Positions 1 through 16,477 of a DNA stretch of 64,000 nt are shown here, in pieces. The translations under genes were made by a program, and so were the position numbers. Under the pieces are notes generated by a model. The model saw nothing but the letters and a program-made list of their open reading frames with translations, was not told where the DNA came from and did no database searches. The first letter of the stretch is position 1, and every line of letters starts with the position of its first letter. This stretch comes from Polytrichum commune (Eukaryota > Streptophyta > Polytrichopsida > Polytrichales > Polytrichaceae): NCBI GenBank assembly GCA_950295325.1, contig OX485805.1, forward strand, positions 54,584,758 to 54,648,757, written 5' to 3'.

Positions 1-82
1 TCTATTTCCGAAATCAAGTATGTTAAAAGAATAGATAAAATCCCAAGTTATAATAAGACTCGGAAGTTCCCAACGAGTGATC

Positions 83-241
83 GGGGAGAACCAGCAATTA
101 GTTACAAATGAACCGGTTGAGTTTAACAAATAACCGGTTGAAGTTCAAGACTGCAGGAAAATTACCAATCGTTTTCGAGAAGTTCATAGCATCCAATTTA
201 ACAAAGGAAAACCGGAGGATGTCAACATGTAACCGGTTGGA
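83..241 (+). repeat. AACCGGTT-rich dispersed repeat, copy 1
   Basis: This segment carries AACCGGTT palindromes in the context ACCGGTTGAGTTT and ACCGGTTGAAGTT, and ends near GATGTCAACATGTAACCGG. A second copy in the same orientation lies at 469-636 and a shorter inverted copy at 53790-53874. The copies differ by many substitutions and small gaps, so they are old. The parent element is unknown. Confidence 0.7.
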
Positions 242-468
242 CTAGCAAACACTAGGATCTCAACCGATTATGCCCAAAATTCTCCCCGATCACTCTTCCC
301 ATCAATTTCACCTCCAACTTATGCTTACATAAGCATAGCTCCTAGGAATCCTCAGCCTGCCCACTGCAATAGTGTATGTATAAATGTACTGGCACTGGCA
401 GCCAGCCGCTTGCTACTTTACTATTCTCTAGGCTGTCAATCAACCCATTGACAGCCCCAAGCACTGCT

Positions 469-636
469 TGGGAAGAACCGGCGGTTAGTTGCAGATGAAC
501 CGGTTGAGTTTAAGAAATAACAGGTTGAAGTTGGAGACCCTCAGGAGAATTACCCATCATTTTGGAGGAATCTATGGAAGAATATACCTCAAACGAATAA
601 AGCAGAACCAGAAGATGTCAACATGTAACCGGTTGG
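469..636 (+). repeat. AACCGGTT-rich dispersed repeat, copy 2
   Basis: This is a direct repeat of 83-241, about 385 bases downstream. Order and spacing are the same: GAACCGG, then TTAGTTGCAGATGAACCGG, then GTTGAAGTT, then GATGTCAACATGTAACCGG. The two copies are diverged, so this is not a recent duplication. Confidence 0.7.
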
Positions 637-3332
637 ATTTAGGGGCGCTTTAGACTGTGGCCGAAGGTGGAGAGGCCATCGATTTCCACCAATCATATTA
701 CAAGAAACCAAGAGTTCAACCTCTTGACCCTTCACACTAAGACCAAAGTCCAAAGATTGTCGTGATTTAAAATGTTTACTTTTTGAAGAAGGCGACGGAC
801 TCTCGGAGGAAGTTTGGGTTGGACAAGAATGGAAACCCAAACTATGGTCGAGAGGCCGTCGGGATTTTTTCATTAAAAAATCAATCATCGACAAGATCGT
901 GGCCGTTAGATTGGAGGGGTTGTTTTGGACAAGGAATAAAGTGGGACGCTCCTTTGGGTTTGGACTTTGAACTTGGCCTTTGGAGACTTCACACTATGCA
1001 TGACCGAAGGCTCCAATTACTATATTTTATTGACTAACTATGCCCAAAAAACTTCCCGGGCACTGGCCCCGGGAGTTTGCAGCTGCGGTAGACGTGTCTT
1101 GGATGTGTTTGTTCTTGAGTGAAAATAAACCGGACCATCGATACCTAGTTTGGGATTCTTCTTTTTAGAGCTGAACTGGCATCTGAATTAGTATTAGTAG
1201 GTGTTTACATTTGATAAGGTTATGTGTGAGGCACAGTAGTCCTCCTGTTCATGTGATATTCCTTCATCTTCTATGAAGTCATCTTCAAGTTGTCAACCAT
1301 TCATCACGGTCTCTATATTGTGAAGATTATTTTATTTAGTAACATCGACAACAAATAAGTATGAGAGATCAGGGTTCTAAAATGTACAAAGGTATATTAT
1401 GTTGCGACGGACTCGGACATAACATTACTCAGTTGTTGAGCTATGTTCATCTACCATGTCTTTAGAGTCAATCTGAAGCACTGCGATTCCGACATCCAGA
1501 AGCTTTCTTCTCAAATGTATTGTAGTATCTTTACCACTTCGGCACTAATTAAACTATTTTTTAGAGAAACCTTATTTTTGGAACTTGTGTTTTTAAATGA
1601 TCAAAATTTAATATGAAAAAATAAAAATTCCTTCAAATCCGAGATTGTCGAATCTAAATATATATTAAAATAATAGTTATCCTATAAATAGTTGAAGTGG
1701 CAGAGGTACCATGGTACCACTCAAATTCAAGTGTTTGATTAAGAAAAAAGAGAGACTAAGCGCCAATTTAGACCATGATGAAAAAGTGGACTAAACAAAA
1801 AAATTAGGGAATGGAGCAATTCGATTGGCTAATGGCGTTTTCAACGGTCGGGGTGTACACTATGGCCAAGTCTTCTCCAATGGAGAACTTCAAGCACGGA
1901 TGAAAAACTGACATGGATCCCAATATGACAACATTTTTTTGCTAAGGGAGTTCTTTGGAGGTCAAGTTTCTTGGGCAACCTCAAACCCTTGGACAAGAAA
2001 CTTGGCCTCTGGAGAACTCCAACTTGAGCCATTTTTCTAATTGATTTATCATCTTGTCCACCATAGCCATTGTTGCCTCAAATAACCTAGTCTTGGGCTT
2101 AAACTCTTGATCGACCAATGCACTTCTTCATTATAGTCTAAACCGGCTCTAAGGCGTGTATACCTTGTACTTACAGAAAATGGTGATGATCAATCTTCAA
2201 ATTTTGTTTGCGAGCCTTGAGTGGCATATTACTATTGCAAGTTAGCCATTTGTAGGAGTTGACATTGTGACCCACCCAAATAGTTTATTGATTGTAAGTC
2301 AATTTGAAAAGATATTGTAAATTCATTCGTTTGACCATGATCATCACATCCAGTTTAAAGTGGGCCTGATTCAGGTTCTTACCAACTTAATAGGTGTTTA
2401 ACCCTTAAGCGCTCATGCTACCCGAATGGGTTGTCACCTAATATTTTGATGGGGTTTGCGACTCACTAGATGGCTATCTATGTGGACGGAAGGTAGCTAC
2501 TGGTGTAGGGTGGTGCCCACTACCATGTGGGCCAAAATAACATATAAAAATCTCATACTCCAAGCATGTAGGATTTTTTGTTAGGTTGGCATTTGCTTGT
2601 TTGGGAGTTGTTCCCATGAGTTGCTTATATGTAAGAGCCAAATTTAGGAGCTCATATCTTTCACATATGATGCCCAATTTGGGTGGGGTTTTTTTCCTTA
2701 AGGACAAGGTGATGGTTGTGCATAACTTGACTAGATGGATTTGAAAGAAAAATAAGTAGGGCACATGTTGCTTGCTCCATGAAAAAGGAGAAATTCCTCA
2801 AAAATGATCTCTTGTGACCCTCCAACTTTCAAGGCAACATGCTTCATCTAAATTTTCTCAAAAAAACCCAAACTTTTGAGAGCAGCTCATCTATCATTCA
2901 CAAAACATATTAGGGCAAAGTTGCCAACTTTCTAAAGTTTGTGGCATGACCAAAATGGTCATGAAATGAAAAAATTCGAAGTTTTCTCTAGTTGCCCCCT
3001 GGATGAGGGCCATGTTCATATGTCAATATAACCTAGCAAATGTGATCCAATTGACTTCAAATTTTCACAAATAGAATGTATGGTATTCTAGTTCACATCC
3101 ATACAGTTGGATTTCAAAATAACATACTCCATTTTGCTACATATTAGAAATGTTCGACATTTGGTGCTAGAAATGCCCAAAAATGGAATGTGAAGGCTTC
3201 AACATTTAAGGGTTACGTTGTGGGTGTTTTAGGTGCGGATCCCAAGAGTGGATGTCAGAAAAACAAGTGGTTAAAAGAGTTAATTGGATTATGTGCTCAA
3301 ATCAACACAATCATTGAAGGGACCCATAAGAC

Positions 3333-4545
3333 GGGTCTCTCTAAAAAAAAAACCCAATGAGTGTTACACTCGTTGGGTGGCAGGCAGGGGCATCACCAAA
3401 AAAACCCAACCCTGGCCTGACCCTTGCATTCTTGAAGGCCTCTTGTCCATATAACCCAACTCCATTTTCAAGGTCCAAAATCCAATATAGATGTGTTCAC
3501 TTCCATTGGGCAAATAAGCAATTGACTAGGATTTCATTTTCGAAGTGAAACCGTCAACAAAGCATGTAATTAACTTGGAATTTAAAAATATTACAAAATC
3601 CTCATTAGCACCGAGGTTAAAAATCTTGTGACTTACCAGTGAAAGGGTCTTCGTCATTCTTAAATGGAACTAAAATTCAGTGTTTTATTTTTAGTGTGTT
3701 TATTTTATAATATTTTAGTTAATACCTTCTACTTTCACAAAGTATATATACCCATTCAAACTAATTAAGTGTGAATAGATGTAATTAAGTCTAAATAACC
3801 GTATTATTAGGTAATTCAGCACAAGGCCTAGGTTTCTACAAATATTCATACACATTCTAACTAATACAACCTGATTAAGTGCAAGTAAGTGCATTCAGCC
3901 TAATTAAGTGTAATGAAGCCTAAACAAGTGTAATTAAGCACATCATTCCTCATATCTAAATCAAATCATGATGAAGTGCATTTAATAATTAATTAGGCTT
4001 ATTTAATTTGATAAGCATACTTTCTGATTTAAATGGGTTTAATTTGTATTAATTGGGATTATTTAGACTTAATTAAATTTAATCACACTTAATTAGTTTG
4101 AATGTGTATGAATACTTTCTGAAAGTAGAATGTATTAACTAAAATATTATAAAATAAATACACTAAAACAAAACACTAATTTCAATTCCATTTTAGTATG
4201 ACAAAGACCCTTTCAATGGTAAGTCACAAAAATTATAACCTCAGTGCTATTGAGGGTTTTGTAATATTTTTTACTTCCAAGTTAATTGCATGCTTTATTG
4301 ACGGTTTCACTTCGAAAATGAAATCCCAGTCAATTGCTTATTTATTCAATAGAAGTGAACACATATATTGGATTTTGGACCTTGAAAATCAAGTGCACTC
4401 AATATGGGTTACGTGGACAAGCAACCTTCAAGAATGCAAGGGTCATGCCAAGGTTTGGGGGATTAAGCCAGGGTTGGGCTTTTTCGGTGCTATCCCTGCC
4501 TGCCGCCTCATGAGTGCAACGCTCATCGGGGTTTTAGAGAGACCC
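3333..4545. mobile_element. Foldback-like element with ~470-bp inverted arms
   Basis: The left arm (about 3333-3798) reads, as reverse complement, like the right arm (about 4059-4545), by eye at more than 80% identity with small gaps. Both ends carry GGGTCTCTCTAAAA. The 260-bp centre is built of variants of AATTAAGTGTAA. No transposase is encoded; the 128-codon ORF in the right arm is only one reading of the repeat. A solo partial arm copy lies at 40905-41160, so the family is dispersed. I could not define a target-site duplication. A non-autonomous DNA transposon of foldback or long-TIR MITE type is the likeliest identity. Confidence 0.65.
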
Positions 4546-5587
4546 ATGGGGGGACCATTTAGGATAAAAGAGAATGATAAATAAATAAGATGTTTATTTG
4601 AGCTCCAAAAATTATGAGGAACATGGCTACCGTAAGCCTCCATTTGGATTCGCTAATCAGCTTGTACTATCTTTAATGCATGCTTGCTATCATAGGAGAA
4701 GTGGACTGAACAGGGACTAAACCTTTAAGTTAGTGGTTGCAAAGAGTGGAAGGCCAAGACGCATCACCCCCAAAAGTGTCTTATCCAGTGAAAGAGAAAG
4801 AAAATCTGCTTGCAGATTCTCAATAGGCATATTTTAGTCTGAGTTTCGAAGTTCACTTTCAATTACGATTTTGCCTCAGTAGGTATATTATTACCACTGT
4901 GTCTTGAAGTTCACTTTCAATTACAGTTTCTTGAGCTCCCAAAGTACTGCGGTTTTGTGATTCTTTGAAGTGAAGGATGTGGTTCACAAACATTCTTCAA
5001 CTCTAAGTATTAATTTCTCACATGAATTAATAGAGGTGCAAAAACTTAAGCACACATTTCTCACATGTACTGGTATGCCCTTCACCATCCAGTACTCAGT
5101 GTTCATACAATATAAGTGTTGATCAACTAAATAGAAGTAAATATAAGAAGTGAAAAGAGCTGTAATTGCAACCACAGTAAATCCCCAAAACCCTTGCATA
5201 TGGTAAGTGTGATCAACTTACAGTTATAACAAAGTAGCACTCCAAATATTTCCAGCTGCAACCATACACCAGGTCCAAGCAAACTCCCTCTGTTTCATGG
5301 CTAGTATCATTAACATACATTTTCCCATTAAATTTGTGATTCTCGTGCTCACAAGACTTGCCAAGATCTTTGCCTTGACATAGTCAGAAACAATACCAAA
5401 GGGACTTGCAGTCCTGGTCCAATTATATATTTATCCAGACATCTCAAAAGCTTCTACTACATCACATCATATGGTCCTCTACAATTTTGAAGAATCTCTA
5501 AGTAGTATGGACAAATGCTTTACAGAAGGTTAGAGAGACCCATGGGTGAGATGTTCGACATTTTATCGGTCGAACTTGGGTCCCACT
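4546..5587. other. Spacer and 3' flank of the FtsH gene
   Basis: No gene is visible. The last part is the downstream flank of the minus-strand FtsH gene and probably holds its 3' UTR and polyadenylation site. At 5529-5545 lies AGAGAGACCCATGGG, the same motif that ends the foldback element near 4545, which suggests a fragment of that family sits next to the FtsH 3' end. Confidence 0.5.
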
Positions 5588-10198
<4,611 letters not shown>

Positions 10199-10310
10199 TC
10201 ACAATCCCTTCCGTCGAGATGTGAACTACTGATCTTCAAATTATACTACCTCCGAAGATCAAGCTTGTCCTGCACGACAATCAGAGGAACACCATAGACA
10301 TCAAAAGAAA

Positions 10311-10850
10311 GATAACCGTTGCACAGCTTCGTAATTTGTAATAATTGATTAGAACATGCACCAGAAACTATGTAATGTAGTTGCAGGTGCAGTTGACAAT
10401 ATGGTGATTGAATGGAGCGTCCAAGGTTAGAACTGCAATCGAGCAGTATGATAACCAGGAAATTGAGTGACAAATGTTCGCGAAAACCATGAATGTCAAG
10501 GAGGAGTCATTGCAGAGCTTATATACAAAAGAGTGAATTTCTGATCACCAATGGTGTCAGACACAAAAAAGCAACCCATTCCTGGTAGAATCGAAGGAGC
10601 ATCAGAATACAAGGTAACCCTTGCACAGCTTCGTGATGTGTACTAAATGATTAGAACATGCACCAGAAACTATGTAATGTATTTGCAGGTGCAGTTGACA
10701 ATCTGGTGACAGAATAGAGCACTTCAAAGTATGAAATTCATTTGAGTAGTATGCTCTTGATAGCCAGGAAATTAACTGACAGATGTTCGCGGAAGAACAT
10801 CAGGGAAGAGTTATTGCAGGTCCCGAATACACAAAGAGTGGATTTTATGA
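10311..10850. repeat. Imperfect tandem duplication, ~302-bp period, in FtsH leader intron
   Basis: The segment starting near 10311 (GCACAGCTTCGTAATTTG, then GAACATGCACCAGAAACTAT) recurs from about 10612 (GCACAGCTTCGTGATGTG, then the same GAACATGCACCAGAAACTAT) with a 302-base offset. Similarity continues through CAGGTGCAGTTGACAAT and ACAAATGTTCGCG / ACAGATGTTCGCG. The copies differ by scattered substitutions and short gaps. Confidence 0.8.
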
Positions 10851-11087
10851 GTGTACTAGACGTGAATCCTCGTCAATGCAGAGCTTCTGCTTCAAGAAAA
10901 AAACAATGCAGTTGAATCAATCAGACCCTTCAGGCTATAATATACCTGCATCCATTTCACTTCACTTAAAGGACCACACCGTCACCAAAAATACCACCAG
11001 AAACAGAACAAAACCAGGTGAAATCAAAAAATCAAGAACTTCAACTCACACCCAAGCAATTCACACACACAAACTGAGACTTTTAGA

Positions 11088-11292
11088 TCTGTTTTGGCAC
11101 CTGAGCTGAAACCCACCCACCTCGGATTGCAGTATGAGGTAAATTCATTGCAATCCCAATCGAACAATACCAAAATCAAAATTCCAAAGTACATATGTAA
11201 ACTCCCCCACCAATTCACACAAGAAAGACAAGGAATCCTGAGATAGTTTGGCACCTTAAGCAAGCTGAAAACCCACCTCGGATTCTAGTGAT
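11088..11292. repeat. Short diverged tandem duplication, ~158-bp period
   Basis: TTTGGCACCTGAGCTGAAAC followed by CCACCTCGGATTGCAG near 11092-11131 recurs near 11249-11288 as TTTGGCACCTTAAGCAAGC followed by CCACCTCGGATTCTAG. The two lie about 158 bases apart, inside the inferred leader intron of the FtsH gene. This is separate from the 302-bp duplication. Confidence 0.6.
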
Positions 11293-11600
11293 CGGACAAA
11301 ACCGAATTCGAATTCCAAAAAGCTGAATCCCAGGAATCATAAAAGAAAGATGATGGTGATTCATGGGATTCGACTCACCGGAGGTTGTGATGTGATTGAG
11401 GCAGCAATCGATCGAGGTGGAAGTTTGTTTGTGTGGGAAGGAAGCGAGTGGAGGTTGAAAAGGGAGGGAGAGGAAGAGGATAACGTTGGCACCACATGGT
11501 TGGCTGCTAGCCTTCTTTCTTCGTGACACCGTTCTGGCCAATGAGAATGCGCCTACTTGGCATCCAGCTATTGCCAAAAGGTGATACAAACTTGCTTGGG

Positions 11601-14600
11601 AGGGGTTAGGAGTGTCGGGATAAACAATGATTCATGTGAGTAGGTCGTGAGTTTAACTTCATCCAAATTTTTAAGTGTCAGCTTGAATGTATGAATAATA
11701 AATGAATATAATTATTTTGTGCATGGGTCCCACATAATATAATTGACATAATCCAAGGTTATTGGAACTGATCCACTTGACTAAATAATGTTACGGTGTT
11801 GGTCTTGGACCCTAATGCATAAATGGTTTTTAAATGTCTTGGGTCCAAAGATAAACAAATCTTGAGCACTCACAGGTTCATGGACCAACATCTACTAGGA
11901 GTCATGTGTTTGTTTTAAATCATCTACCAAACAAATTTTGAGGTTGGGTGCTCGCGAAATTGGGTGCTAACTTGTAAGATTAGCATCCAAAATGGTTGTC
12001 ATGTCATGAAGATCTTGATGGCATATCAAACATGTTGCCAATCTTAGACATTCATGTTGAGTTTGGAACCATTTTGTCAAACATGTGTTACATGGAGTGA
12101 TTCCATCGAGGGGCAATCAACTTGATCACATGTTTGAAACATATTTTTGCAATTAACAATTTACTTTCTTTTCCCCCTTGCTTGTAATTGAAGTCATGAT
12201 GGGTGTTTAAATATCATATTAAATTTTAGATACTGGAAACATCAATACACCAAACTTTGTCACTACTTCTAAATGTTGTCTTCATATCATAATACTAGAG
12301 AGAATTTTCTAGTGGTATTCTCAAGAAACTAAATCACAATTAAAGTAATGCAAGTTTAATACACAAATAATATGTGCTATCATGGTGGAATATATGGATA
12401 CTATTATCATATTTAAAGAAATATACTATTTAAAGAAATTTGCAAGGGATTCCAATACACCAAAACATGTCTTATTTGATTTATGTATGTAAAAATAAGA
12501 TGGATTATCTTCAACTTCGTGAGCTCAAGCACTTGCTACAACAAATATTTGCAAATCATGAACATCCATTTCAACTTTTATCTCACATTATAGATGGTGA
12601 TCTCAACGATTTACACAGTAATTCAGACATCATTTGCGGAAATGAACAATGTTGGTTAGCCCACATGTCTAGAGACTTTTTATGGTGTGTAGTAGTATTC
12701 TTTGGTTTGAGAATGTTCATCACACATGAAGACATTGGTGTATCCCTACAATGATGTAAGAAACAAAACTACTTATTAATATGTTATTTCTTTCAAGAAA
12801 GGGAAATTATTGTAAAATTCAACCATAGTCGTAGTGAAATATTTGGTGTAAGGTTCATTGGTAGTATACAAGACAATTGTATTTCCAAAATCGGACACCA
12901 CCAAAGGTTTAACCCCTCATCGTCTAATAAGTCCTAGCCAAGCCTCTCCCATGCACAAAAGTATGTATTCAAGCTATCTACTTTCATATTTAGTCAATTA
13001 TGTTAAAAATGACCATGTCTGAAGTTATTTTATTATTTGAGTGCATTTTCAAATCAATTGAAAACTTCAATGTTATTGTGTATATATGGACTAACACACA
13101 CAATTTGGATATCTATTGATGCAATAAATATACTTAAAAATTGATCATATATGTCACAAGTGAGTGAGTTTTATTATTAGTATTTTGACATAAATATATA
13201 TCATAGTGCCTTTACACGTTTGACTCTTTAAAGACACATAATTAGTATACTTTGTAGTTGTAAACTCAACAGCCCCGGATTCAAAGGAAATTTTTAAATT
13301 TCCATATTGATTTTTTAGATTTTCAATATACAAACATCCAAAAAGCAATTTTCGTAAAAATGGTTTACTTAGTGTTGAAGTGGTAATGGTACTACAATAG
13401 TGGACAAAATAAAGCACAAACCTCCATAATATTGTGTATTTGTGAAGCTCGTAGAAATTGTGTATTTGGCCATATATTTAGTCCATTGGTCTTTTTAAGG
13501 GTCAACAAAATACTTAGCATGTAATTAGAGTTAAGCAAGAATAGGCATTGAAGCATCGGTGTGTGGTTCCTCGGTTTACATACCATCATTAAACAATTAT
13601 ATATTGAGGAATTTTGGTGTTATTGTGGTTTTCCAAGTTACTGGGATTTCGCATAGGAATAGTTCCTCTAGTTGATGCAGTCTACTTAACAATTCCCAAC
13701 ATGGATTGTCTCGGGGAGGACATTGGCAAAAAAGTAGGAACAACGTGCAATAAAATATAGGGTATCATATATTGATAGTGGGTAAAATTTGTAAAATAAT
13801 TACATATAATATAGGGTGCTCTAGGTATGCGAAACATGATTCAATATGTAATGTAATATTTGACACAACATCATAAAATTACCTTAGTGGTACATATAAA
13901 ATACTATGGACATAAAGGGTTTGAAAAATCATATACCTTGCACTTCAATTATGGAGAGTGGATGAATAATTGTTGATTTTTTTTTGGGTGAAGAATTGAA
14001 GATGGATGAAATCACTTGTGGGATGTCTCCTGAGTTTTCAAGGGGGTTGGGCCCTTATCGCCCCACTCTCCTAATCTTCAATTGCAAAACCTATTGTCCT
14101 CTTTGTCCATTAGTTTTTCTTCTAGCGTGCATTGAAATCGAGATTTATAGGTTTTGGTATGTGCATGGAGGGATTCAAGTTACCAAGGTTCATTTAAAGG
14201 AACCCTAAATTGTTTTTGTGCAAAGTTTTTGGGAGTAAGCTTGGGAGCGAGTGAGAGAGTGAATTGGCTTGAAGGGTGTGTCCACAATAACAAACCTCAT
14301 ATGTACGTCTTCTCCATCCAAATGTTATTCTCTCAACCCTTTTGTAATTTTATTTTACTAAGTCCAAATGCCATGTGTTTGTATTCCAATTTTTATGGTA
14401 GAGGCATCTTGAAAATATTGCCTTGGAATTAGTTGGATGGCCATGTAGTGTAAGCAAGCCCATTTGGCAATGTGTGCACAACATTGATTATATATATAAT
14501 TAATTTAAAAAAATCATGTGATAAATGAGTAGCTTCAGTCCCTGACCTGCATTTGAGAAGAAGGTGCACAAAATCCAAGAAAGGTTTGGTTATAGGTATA

Positions 14601-16100
14601 GTAAATAGTCATGGATTGGCATGAGCAAAGTAGACGACTACAGTTGTAGTCTTTCATAAGAAAGGGCAGAGCCTCATGGTTCTACCGTTTTCTTATTCTT
14701 CTTCTTGTTTTGTTTATGATATGTACATGCACCTCACTATTGTTGTTAATACACACTATGTTGCTTTGCACCAAGCTTGATTGTGTTTTCAAACCATAAG
14801 GCTTGAACCCTAGAGTTTGCTTGTTTTCCTTGTTTTGTACATGTGTTTCTTGCGAGGCTTACAATTAATCTATAAGGACTTTGGGGAATTAAGGATTTTT
14901 TTTTGCATATAACTAATATAGGGTACTGTTAAATCAATCATTCAATAATTTATAAATACCCATAAGGTGCCAATACACTAATCCTAATAATTACCATTAT
15001 TTTATTAGCATGCCTCATAATCCATTCTAGTAAGTAAATACCTCCTCCCATAAAATACTACATAATCACATGTGTATGCTTGTTCTAAGAGGAAGTGATC
15101 TCCCCGAGTAAATTGTATGTAGACTGAAGGTTAAGAACCCATTAAGAATTAAAGACAAACCAAAGTATGCACGATTCAAGCAATGAATTTAGAACCAAAA
15201 AATAGCCAGCATTCCTTACAACTTTTATAAGGGGGGTATGGTTTCATTGAGATTATATATATTGAGAAGTTTGGAGTGTTGGAATCCGTGTTTCCAAAAA
15301 CGCAATACTTTCAATCTGAAGGCGCCAAATGCAAAAGAGATTAGGCTCATCATTCACCATGTCACATTTCACATGGTTTGTTTTCACAAGTTGTTTAACA
15401 CACCCATGTTGAAATCCTTCGTCTTGCTAAGATTCTCATCTTCCATTCTTTCCCCATTTTTTTTCCTCAAAATTTATGCTGCACTTCTTCAAGAGATCTA
15501 AGCAAAGGAAGGGAGTTTATATCTCCTTTTCAAACAATTTTACACTACCCATCTCATGTGGTGTTTTTTGTGGATGAGTTTCACCCACAAATCTATTTAT
15601 AGTAGGAACGTAAAACACACCCAACATTAGCCAACCATGACAACTCCTAAATGTTCAAGCAATTTTTTCATAGACTGATATAAAACTCAAAAAAAATGTC
15701 TTATGAGAAAAAAATGTATTTGAATAAGTAGTGAGTTGGTATATAGAAAAGTAGGAGAGAAAAAGAGAGCGAGAGAGAGAGAGATAATGCCAACCCTTGA
15801 ATGTGAATGAGGGACGCTACAATCTTGATCATAGCTGCAAACTCATATTCCGAGATAGGTTTACATAACCAACACATAACCTAAAACCAACACTACGTAC
15901 CACCGTCATACATGTGAAACCCCAAGACCTATGACTAAAATAGTGTTGATTTTGGAATTTGGAGCATAGGTACGTCTCTTAAGTTACATGTACCAAAAAA
16001 AGACTTGTTCAAGCAAACATGAACAATCATAACATCAACCAATTCAAACAACTCAAAAATGACACCACAAAAACCAAACCAAAGCAAATAATTGCACTGA
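11601..16100. other. AT-rich spacer between two divergent genes
   Basis: No coding exon, RNA gene or complete mobile element could be supported. The open frames (for example around 13984-14432 and 15238-15501) have no recognisable domain and no plausible splice partners. A GA microsatellite lies near 15766-15785. The FtsH and SWEETIE genes point away from each other across this 4.5-kb spacer, so it should contain the promoter of the plus-strand gene near its right end. Confidence 0.6.
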
Positions 16101-16477
16101 CAACTTCGTCACACCAAAACCCTACACCTCTCTCTCTCCTCTCTCTCTCTGCTCTGCCTTCCATCACACCATCACCAAAGTTTTCGATCATCCACTATTC
16201 TATTTCCACAACATTTTATAACATTCTCGATCTCGTTGCACATAACTTACACTCTTCACGTGCTCATTTGTAGTGAATCTATCTTAGGGTTTTACTCATC
16301 ATTTTCTTTCCACGTGCATCCAAGCTGTGTTAAGTGTGCAAGAGGGCTCCGATCCAAGCACCGCATTGATTGATTGATTGCAACAGGAGCTTGTGGTGCT
16401 AAAAGTGCAATGTGCCGGAGATGATATGATTTGAGTTCGCTTTGGAGATTAATTGGTTGAATTTTGTGTTCGAGGAG
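16101..16477 (+). promoter_or_regulatory. CT-rich 5' leader of the SWEETIE-like gene
   Basis: A pyrimidine tract of CT repeats at about 16125-16160 is followed by the leader running to the ATG at 16478 (GAGGAGATGGCGG, a good plant start context). The 39 bases at 16204-16242 match 44663-44701 at 35 positions, so part of this leader is shared with the upstream region of another gene. The transcription start is not determined. Confidence 0.45.

Larger units (their letters stand above)
1..3332. other. Gene-free intergenic DNA
   Basis: I see no coding exon here. The open frames are short, have no recognisable domain and no splice partners. The first 650 bases hold a diverged direct repeat listed separately. 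The rest is AT-rich sequence that looks like old repeat debris, but I cannot assign it to a family. Confidence 0.6.

Noticed and set aside
4198-4584. 128-codon plus-strand ORF in the foldback arm
   Set aside because: It is a reading of the inverted-repeat arm; the related copy at 40910 carries a different stop and many changes without sign of coding constraint.
13984-14432. Overlapping ORFs of 74 and 92 codons in the 11.6-16.1 kb spacer
   Set aside because: No domain, no splice partners and composition like the surrounding non-coding DNA.
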